29,336 nucleotides of DNA, taken from contig JAAELZ010000211.1 in NCBI GenBank assembly GCA_024226105.1, positions 1 to 29,336 of the forward strand, read 5' to 3'. Positions 23,853 through 29,336 of this stretch are shown one piece after another (position 1 is the first letter of the stretch; every line of letters starts with the position of its first letter). The translations under genes were made by a program, and so were the position numbers. The stretch comes from Pseudomonadota bacterium (GTDB taxonomy: Bacteria > Pseudomonadota > Gammaproteobacteria > Arenicellales > Poriferihabitantaceae). A model generated the notes under the pieces. It was not told the DNA's origin and did not search any database. It saw nothing but the letters and a program-made list of their open reading frames with translations.

Positions 23853-25046
23853 TCAGATATTAGTATAAAATATAGATGCTCGCTTGAAATACAGACTTGA
23901 TAGCACACCGGCAATTGACAGGAAAAGCATCAAAACAAAAGCAGTCCGGTAATCACCGGATTGATCGAAAAACACTCCGCCCAGATAGGCTCCAAACCCA
24001 CCGGCCATTTGATGGACCATGGAGATAAAACCGGTAATTGCACCCAAATATCGAAGGCCAAAAGCCTTGCGCACAAATACCACGGTTAGTGGCGCGGTTG
24101 CCAAAAAAGTCAGGCCATAACCCAGCGCAAAGATCGTGACACTCAAACTGTCCTGACTGAATATAATCAATGTAAACAAAAATATGCGCAGGATGAAGCA
24201 GGCGATGGTTGGTTGCAACGGGTCCGATTTATCAGACCAGAATCCTGACAAAATTACTCCAATCACAGCAGTTAACCCCATTAACGCCAGAATGTTCCCA
24301 GCCAACAATGTCGATACTCCCTGATCCTGGGCAAAGGCAACAACATGGGTTGCCACAAAGAAATCCTGGAAACCGCAGATCATGTAAATAATTATCAAGC
24401 GCCTGAAATAGGGAGTATCACGAGCATCCCGGAATTTTACCGAATTATCAGTTTGTGCTGCGGATTTTTGTCCGGGTTCATTCTTGAAATCCCTTTGACT
24501 GACCGCCATCAGAACAAATGGCACCAATGCCAGATTGGCCACACCGAGCCAGAGATAAACCGGTTTCCACCCGGATTGAACCAGGATTACGGCAAGTACC
24601 GCTATCATCACTAATTGCCCAAAACCCATGCCTGAAATGGCGAACGCGTTGGCCAGTCCAATTCGCTTTGGAAACCACTGCGTAATCATCACTCCTACAG
24701 GTGTAAGTGAAGTCAGGCCATTTCCGAATGCAAATATTATGCCGTAAAGCAAAAATGCCTGCCAGGGCGCCAAAGCGAAGCTGATCAGGCCGATTCCAAG
24801 TGCGCTGATGATCAGCCCGGCTACAAGCACATGCGTTAGATTGAATCGATCTGCCAATCGCCCGGACAGATACATGCACAGGCTGGATACTACCAGAGAA
24901 ACAAATACCGCCAGGCTGACAATGCTTCGCGACCAGTCAAAATCTGCGGCCATTGGTTTCAAGGTCAGACCAATTGCAAAACGCGAGCCACCACCTACCA
25001 GCAGCACCAGAAACCCGGTTACCAAAACAGCAAAATAACGATTCAT
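23853..25046 (-). CDS. MFS transporter (monocarboxylate/oxalate-formate antiporter-like)
   Basis: A 397-residue major facilitator protein, with about twelve hydrophobic segments by eye. The loop between segments 2 and 3 has the MFS signature SGRLADRFN; FGNGLTSLTPVGVMITQWFPKR (given as FGNGLTSLTPVG and MITQWFPKR) and RYLGAITGFISMVHQMAGG are typical of the monocarboxylate/oxalate-formate branch. It probably takes up a small organic acid or amino-acid derivative across the inner membrane. It lies 53 bp after the gamma-glutamyltransferase gene on the same strand, so cotranscription is likely. Its 3' end faces that of the SHMT-like gene 22 bp away. The ribosome binding site is weak. Confidence 0.88.
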   Translation of the reverse strand: MNRYFAVLVTGFLVLLVGGGSRFAIGLTLKPMAADFDWSRSIVSLAVFVSLVVSSLCMYLSGRLADRFNLTHVLVAGLIISALGIGLISFALAPWQAFLLYGIIFAFGNGLTSLTPVGVMITQWFPKRIGLANAFAISGMGFGQLVMIAVLAVILVQSGWKPVYLWLGVANLALVPFVLMAVSQRDFKNEPGQKSAAQTDNSVKFRDARDTPYFRRLIIIYMICGFQDFFVATHVVAFAQDQGVSTLLAGNILALMGLTAVIGVILSGFWSDKSDPLQPTIACFILRIFLFTLIIFSQDSLSVTIFALGYGLTFLATAPLTVVFVRKAFGLRYLGAITGFISMVHQMAGGFGAYLGGVFFDQSGDYRTAFVLMLFLSIAGVLSSLYFKRASIFYTNI

Positions 25047-25099
25047 ATAATTCGCATACCTGTAAGTGCTCCGGAATTTCGGGTAGCATTGTTAATCCG

Positions 25100-26701
25100 T
25101 TAAAGCCATCGACTGCAGAACCGGTCTTGTGAAATGGCATCACCCCAGGGGGACATAATTTCTGTCATACCGGTATTTTCTCCGAAACTTCGAGCAACGG
25201 CGCTGGGGCAAGCAAAAGAATAGGGATAATTGGTTCGTCGCGCTCGTCTTAACGGGTGTTGGGCGGCAATCAATTGTTTTGTTTTTTCCTCAAGGCTATG
25301 GTCTGCCACGACCATGTCACCGCCGCTCATGTCGATGCGGGGATGATGAAATGCCTGTTCCAGGTCCATATCATAATCGCACAGGAACGAAGTCAGTTGC
25401 ATTACTGCCGGCATGATTTTACGGCCGCCGGAAGCACCGACAGCAAAAGACATATCGCCTTTGTGGCCAATGGCAGGGCACACATTCATCAGGCATTTTT
25501 TGTCCGCACCGAGGGAATTCGGTTTGCCCTGTTCGGGATCAAACCACATGATGCCGTTATTCATCAGTATGCCAGTTGATGGCAAAGTCACCTTGCTGCC
25601 AAAGGCGGACAGGAGTGTTTGCGTCATGGCAACCATATTGCCGTCTTGATCAACAACGCTGAAATGGGTGGTACAGGTATCACCGCGCTTACTGTCATCA
25701 TCACCCATATTTGCCATACGAGTTGCATAGGCGGTTTTCAGTGCATTGGCATAACCGGCATACATTCGGGCATCGGGAGTTCCCTTTGGTTGTTTTTGTG
25801 AATGCTCCAACTCCCTTAACGCATCTGCCAGGGTCGCTCCCGCAGTCAGACCGGGAACCACGGAAATCATCGCATCACGATAGCTGATATCCAATGGGTC
25901 AACCAGCATCGCCCGATAGTCGTACAGATCTTCCGCAGTCAGGCTGCCGCCTAGTCGTTGCATGTCAGCGACAATGGCGCGAGCCAGGTCGCCGTCATAA
26001 AGTTCCCTTGGTCCCTTCTCTGCAACCTGCCTCAGGGTTTGGGCCAGTTGGGAGAAATCCAGGTGATCTTCCAAAGTCGCGGTCCACTGGGAGATGATTG
26101 GAAATCCGTCCCTAAAATAGATATCGCGTGAGGTGTCATACAAATTAATCAGTTTGGCGGAACCGGCAATCATCAAAGAAGTATTCCAGTCAACGATCGG
26201 TCCTTCCATTGCCAGGTCTACTGCCGGTTGCACCAGTTCTACCCAGGATTTGGTGGCAAAATTCTCGTGAGCAATCCGCACTCCATCAACCAGTCCGGGA
26301 ACAGCAATTGAACCGGGACCATGCAAATTTCTATCATCTTTTACCAATCGCCAGGGAAACAGGTCAGATGCAGTTCCACCGGCCAGCGGATAGAGTGTCG
26401 GGTCGAGTGATTTCGATGAGCGCATACCATAGTCGATTGCGTGGGATTTGTTTTTTTTGCAATCATAAATTACCATTGCACCGCCACCCGCAAGACCGCT
26501 CATCCACGGTTCAACCACACCAATTGCAAAAGAAGTAGCGATAGCCGCGTCAATTGCGTTACCGCCTTCTGCCAGTATTTGCGCACCAACTTCCGCAGCA
26601 AGCCGATGTTGGGCAGCGACAATGCCACCAGCAGATCTGCAGACGCTTTTGCCTATTGTCTGGGAAGAGCTGAAGTTTTCTCTTAGTGATTGAGAATCCA
26701 T
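25100..26701 (-). CDS. ggt: Gamma-glutamyltransferase family Ntn-hydrolase
   Basis: A 533-residue gamma-glutamyltranspeptidase-family proenzyme. The large-subunit part has GGNAIDAAIATSFAIGVVEP, the GGGAMVIYD strand and PGSIAVPGLVDG. Autocleavage should occur before Thr344 in the CTTHFSVVDQDGN motif, releasing a small subunit with VGASGGRKIMPAV. Family members hydrolyse or transfer gamma-glutamyl groups. There is no signal peptide, unlike the periplasmic enzyme of E. coli, so a cytoplasmic role after uptake through the neighbouring MFS carrier is likely. The arginine used for the substrate carboxylate may correspond to R94 in IDYGMRSS, but that loop departs from the usual pattern, so the substrate may not be glutathione. 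The ATG at 26701 has GGAA 8 bp upstream. Confidence 0.9.
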   Translation of the reverse strand: MDSQSLRENFSSSQTIGKSVCRSAGGIVAAQHRLAAEVGAQILAEGGNAIDAAIATSFAIGVVEPWMSGLAGGGAMVIYDCKKNKSHAIDYGMRSSKSLDPTLYPLAGGTASDLFPWRLVKDDRNLHGPGSIAVPGLVDGVRIAHENFATKSWVELVQPAVDLAMEGPIVDWNTSLMIAGSAKLINLYDTSRDIYFRDGFPIISQWTATLEDHLDFSQLAQTLRQVAEKGPRELYDGDLARAIVADMQRLGGSLTAEDLYDYRAMLVDPLDISYRDAMISVVPGLTAGATLADALRELEHSQKQPKGTPDARMYAGYANALKTAYATRMANMGDDDSKRGDTCTTHFSVVDQDGNMVAMTQTLLSAFGSKVTLPSTGILMNNGIMWFDPEQGKPNSLGADKKCLMNVCPAIGHKGDMSFAVGASGGRKIMPAVMQLTSFLCDYDMDLEQAFHHPRIDMSGGDMVVADHSLEEKTKQLIAAQHPLRRARRTNYPYSFACPSAVARSFGENTGMTEIMSPWGDAISQDRFCSRWL

Positions 26702-26855
26702 TGACTAAATTCCAGGTTGGATAATTAGTTTCTGTAAGCAACAGTAATATACGCGGTGTTTTCACTTTTGGAATTTTTGGACAAGAATAACAATAAGAGA
26801 GATCGGACATCGGCCGTGGAATAATTAAAATATCCGAATTCTGAAAAATTGACCG

Positions 26856-27188
26856 TCAAACAGCGCGTGTCAGTATATCTTGATGTTCAGGATACGTTTC
26901 CGCCGATATTTCTGAAATGTCATCCAGAATTTGACTTGTCATCTTCTTGATGATTTCCTGATCTTCAGAGCGCTGGTTAATTTGCTCAACAATAAAGCGA
27001 ATTCGGGTGAATGCCTGCAAGGGAGTGCGAGCTTCGGCCTGCATAATCGCATTAAACGCATCGCTTAATTCACGATCAGCTTCAGAGATGTCATGATCAC
27101 TAACTTCCAATTCGGAAGCCAGAAGCTGGGTTAGGTGATCACGAGCCGAGTTATAGCGAGTTATAAGCTTGCCAAAATAACAGGTCAA
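26856..27188 (-). CDS. Small helical protein of unknown function, TTG start
   Basis: A 110-residue, charged protein that looks fully helical (LTQLLASELEVSDHDISEAD, then LSDAFNAIMQAEA, AFTRIRFIVEQINQR, and IIKKMTSQILDDISEI). No known domain is recognised. The start is TTG at 27188, supported by GGAG 6 bp upstream. A perfect inverted repeat lies just before the ribosome binding site. It lies 188 bp downstream of the LuxR-type gene on the same strand, so it may be a partner or target of that regulator. Its pattern of a conserved D-R/K-E/D-L helix, a hydrophobic helix and a DQ/DQE-I-K tail resembles the protein at 3340-3600; relatedness is inferred by eye. Confidence 0.65.
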   Translation of the reverse strand: MTCYFGKLITRYNSARDHLTQLLASELEVSDHDISEADRELSDAFNAIMQAEARTPLQAFTRIRFIVEQINQRSEDQEIIKKMTSQILDDISEISAETYPEHQDILTRAV

Positions 27189-27204
27189 TGTTTACTCCAC
27201 GTCT

Positions 27205-27224
27205 AGCAACAAAAATCTGTTGCT
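27205..27224. promoter_or_regulatory. Perfect 7-bp inverted repeat in the leader of the small helical gene
   Basis: AGCAACA (27205-27211) and TGTTGCT (27218-27224) with a 6-bp loop, ending about 5 bp upstream of the GGAG site. It could be a translational hairpin or an operator. There is no T-tract in the correct position for a terminator. Confidence 0.35.
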
Positions 27225-27376
27225 GTCCCACTAAATGCCCACATCTGTAATCCCTGCTATCGTTTTTATCGACTTTTATAGATCAACTGTCAATCACCCA
27301 ACTCAATCAGGCACACAAATTGGATAGCTTTTGGTGCAAATTCCTCAGTAATTTAGTAGATTACCAATTGACCAAT

Positions 27377-28150
27377 TTAAACCTGATCTCTGAATTGCGT
27401 GCTGAATATCTCACCAAAAGCAATTGCCTTGGCGATCGCTTGTGATCGATTTTTTGCTTTCAGTTTCTTTTCTGCAGTTTTCATAATTAAACCGATGGTA
27501 ATTTCGCTCAGATTGAGGAATCCACCAATTTCGATATCGGTATAACCACTGGAATTCAGGAACAGTGCTTCTGCTTCCAGAGTGGATAACCTTTTTGATT
27601 CAAAAAAAGTAGTAACCTCGGGAAAACGGCAGATAATGGCAACGGCAATCTGGCAGACCGCGTCAATGATTAACAATTTATCTTCGGAAGAAAAGGGTCC
27701 ACTATTTGAACTCATCATAAGCTGGCCAAGACCGCGGCCCAATATTACCGGGACCACAAAAACGCCGCTGGGGAAACATTTTGATAATTCATCAAGAAAT
27801 CTATTGCTTAACAGGTCGTCGAATTGCGACCGGTCAATCTCACTGACTTCAAATGGATGCAGTAAGCGAAGCGCTTCAACAGCAATTGGACAGATACCAT
27901 TTTCACCCATTTTTTTTCGAATATTCGTCAGTTCTTCTGGTGCATTACGAAAAGGCCTGACTACATTATCGGGGTTATTGCGATCACAAAAAAGCACAGA
28001 AATCAACCGAAGTTGTCTTGAAAGGAAAAACTGCTCGGCAATGGAGCAGGCAGTTTCAGGATCTGTTGTTTTTGAGATTTGCCCAATAGTGCTGCGAATA
28101 TCGAACTGTAACTGTTCCACATTCGTATCGGTTATCCTCCGGATATTCAT
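27377..28150 (-). CDS. LuxR-type (orphan) transcriptional regulator
   Basis: A 257-residue regulator with a C-terminal LuxR/FixJ helix-turn-helix at about residues 188-250 (LSTLEAEALFLNSSGYTD, then IEIGGFLNLSEITIGLIMKT and AEKKLKAKNRSQAIAKA). The N-terminal 170 residues resemble autoinducer-binding or GAF-like sensor domains in length, but the ligand residues of acyl-homoserine-lactone receptors are not evident. There is no receiver domain and no luxI gene nearby, so I call it an orphan regulator. GGGGGA is directly upstream of the ATG at 28150, rather close. It is divergent from iolB, with a 330-bp gap, and precedes the small helical gene. Confidence 0.85.
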   Translation of the reverse strand: MNIRRITDTNVEQLQFDIRSTIGQISKTTDPETACSIAEQFFLSRQLRLISVLFCDRNNPDNVVRPFRNAPEELTNIRKKMGENGICPIAVEALRLLHPFEVSEIDRSQFDDLLSNRFLDELSKCFPSGVFVVPVILGRGLGQLMMSSNSGPFSSEDKLLIIDAVCQIAVAIICRFPEVTTFFESKRLSTLEAEALFLNSSGYTDIEIGGFLNLSEITIGLIMKTAEKKLKAKNRSQAIAKAIAFGEIFSTQFRDQV

Positions 28151-28480
28151 TTATCCCCCAATCAGACCACCACCATATTATATTAGTCGAATCACCACAA
28201 CAACATATTCACGTATGATAGCATTTTGAAAATATTTCAAACAAAATCCTGGCGTTTTCACCGGAAATTCCTGAACATGGAAGCTAAGATTTGTGATATT
28301 TGATGTTCCAGGATGGACTAATTCACAATCGGGACTGAAAAAGTCAACAATATCATAAGTAAGATTCGATAGTGATTGGGAATTTCCTTCACTGTCAGGC
28401 AGAGTCGAAATCTGTGCATTATTAATTTGCTGACTCCGATAAAGTGATTACAGTAACCATTTCATTGTCAGGAGTATTTT
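28151..28480. promoter_or_regulatory. Divergent regulatory gap between luxR-type gene and iolB
   Basis: No gene is supported in these 330 bp. Two 9-bp near-palindromes, GGAAATTCC (28263-28271) and its reverse complement GGAATTTCC (28379-28387), are 116 bp apart centre to centre, close to eleven helical turns. A further imperfect inverted repeat (CCTGAACAT at 28271-28279 and ATGTTCCAGG near 28304) lies between them. These are candidate operator sites for control of the inositol genes or of the LuxR-type gene. No promoter can be placed firmly. Confidence 0.35.
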
Positions 28481-29290
28481 GTGGGAAAACTTCATCGAAA
28501 ACCAGCTGGTTCGAACGGCGAGGTACATAACATAAGCCCGCAGGGTGCCGGGTGGACTTATGTCGGCTTCAAATTATATCACCTTGATAAAGGCGATAGC
28601 ATTAAACAGTTGAGCGATGATCGTGAGGTGATACTGGTATTGGTTGAAGGAAAAGCGGAAATTGCTGCAGGTGACAGTAATTTTGGTGAACTGGGTGATC
28701 GCATGAGTGTTTTTGAACGCACTCCGCCCCATTGTGTTTATGTGCCCAATGCAGTCAGCTGGACGGTAAATCCAACAACCAGGTGTGTTCTCGCGGTTTG
28801 CTCTGCGCCAGGAAAAGGAAACTATCCGGCTCGGATTATCGGGCCAACCGGTATCGAGCTTGAACAGCGGGGGAAGGGAGCCAATACGCGTTATATTCAC
28901 AACATCGCTATGGAAAATCGTGACGTTGCCGACAGTTTGCTTGTCACCGAGGTGTTCACACCTGATGGCAACTGGTCATCTTATCCGCCGCATCGCCATG
29001 ATGAAGATAATTACCCGGATATAACTTATCTGGAAGAAACCTACTATCATCGTATCAACCCGGCTCAAGGATACGGAATCCAGCGGGTGTTCACCGAAGA
29101 TGCAACACTCGATGAAACCATGGCCGTGTCGGATGGCGATGTGGTCCTGGTTCCAAAAGGCCATCATCCCTGTTGCTCACCCTATGGCTACGAAATGTAT
29201 TATCTCAACGTCATGGCAGGACCTTTGCGAAAATGGCGTTTTCAAAACCATCCGGACCATGACTGGATATTTCAGCGGGACAAAGACTGA
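28481..29290 (+). CDS. iolB: 5-deoxy-glucuronate isomerase IolB
   Basis: A 269-residue double-cupin protein of the IolB family, which converts 5-deoxy-D-glucuronate to 2-deoxy-5-keto-D-gluconate in myo-inositol catabolism (cytoplasm). Family landmarks are VGFKLYHLDKGDS at the N-terminus, RMSVFERTPPHCVYVP, the metal-site segment SSYPPHRHDEDN, LEETYYHRINPAQGYGIQRV and the terminal VPKGHHPCCSPYGYEMYYLNVMAG (quoted in parts: VPKGHHPCCSPYG and YEMYYLNVMAG). The length is as expected. The start is GTG at 28481, with AGGAG 6 bp upstream. It is the first gene of a rightward transcription unit whose continuation lies outside the window, likely other iol genes. Confidence 0.95.
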   Translation: MGKLHRKPAGSNGEVHNISPQGAGWTYVGFKLYHLDKGDSIKQLSDDREVILVLVEGKAEIAAGDSNFGELGDRMSVFERTPPHCVYVPNAVSWTVNPTTRCVLAVCSAPGKGNYPARIIGPTGIELEQRGKGANTRYIHNIAMENRDVADSLLVTEVFTPDGNWSSYPPHRHDEDNYPDITYLEETYYHRINPAQGYGIQRVFTEDATLDETMAVSDGDVVLVPKGHHPCCSPYGYEMYYLNVMAGPLRKWRFQNHPDHDWIFQRDKD

Positions 29291-29320
29291 ATTTCGATCA
29301 CCTGATGGAGTGGGGAACAC

Positions 29321-29336
29321 GTGCCGGTGACTAGAG
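29321..29336 (+). CDS. Possible start of the gene following iolB, cut by the window edge
   Basis: A GTG at 29321 (VPVTR...) is preceded by GGGGA and GGAG at ribosome-binding distance, 30 bp after the iolB stop. Only five codons are visible, so nothing can be said about the product; another iol gene is the obvious guess. Confidence 0.3.

Noticed and set aside
27582..28229. A long plus-strand open frame opposite the LuxR-type gene
   Set aside because: It is the mirror of the LuxR-type gene, which has a clear helix-turn-helix on the minus strand; the plus frame has no known domain.

Overview
The window looks like a chromosomal accessory region of a marine-type alphaproteobacterium. The main reasons are a convincing DddP-type DMSP lyase, families typical of that class (MocR regulator, two-subunit LeuCD-like hydro-lyase, HyuA/HyuB, IolB, GcvA-like LysR), moderate base composition and AGGAG-type ribosome binding sites. 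The genus cannot be named from the sequence alone. No rRNA, tRNA or CRISPR array was recognised.

Layout. Positions 1-1513 (minus strand) hold the start of an SDR-fold protein, cut by the window edge, and a ketopantoate-reductase-family protein. Positions 1574-1926 are a broken IS630-type transposase. A rhomboid protease (2001-2951), a small helical protein (3340-3600) and an endonuclease/exonuclease/phosphatase-fold protein (3980-4978, plus strand) follow. Positions 5034-13452 form one tightly packed seven-gene minus-strand operon. In order of transcription it reads: dddP, a LeuC-like hydratase large subunit, a LeuD-like small subunit, an isocitrate-lyase/PEP-mutase-family lyase, hyuB, hyuA, and an isochorismatase-fold protein that lacks the usual catalytic cysteine. 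Upstream lies a SulP anion transporter gene inactivated by a frameshift and an in-frame TGA (13761-15540). Next come a class III aminotransferase (15721-17115) and a divergent MocR regulator (17217-18611), sharing an intergenic region with two perfect inverted repeats.

Positions 19203-21303 carry a two-gene mobile element: an IS91-family HUH transposase and a tyrosine recombinase. A near-perfect 18-bp inverted repeat lies on its downstream side. Then follows a small amino-acid-type module: a LysR regulator (21501-22397), a divergent serine-hydroxymethyltransferase-like enzyme (22502-23830), an MFS carrier (23853-25046) and a gamma-glutamyltransferase-family enzyme (25100-26701). The right end has a second small helical protein (26856-27188), an orphan LuxR-type regulator (27377-28150) and iolB of myo-inositol catabolism (28481-29290).

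How it fits together. The region is mainly catabolic: uptake and breakdown of small organic osmolytes, amino acids and sugars, with each block beside its own regulator. The most unusual unit is the dddP-led operon. It pairs acrylate-releasing DMSP cleavage with a hydro-lyase and C-C lyase pair of the type that turns an alkyl-substituted maleate into pyruvate plus a short acid, and with an ATP-dependent-type HyuAB amidohydrolase. That combination is not one I can match to a described pathway; the substrate proposals below are inference.
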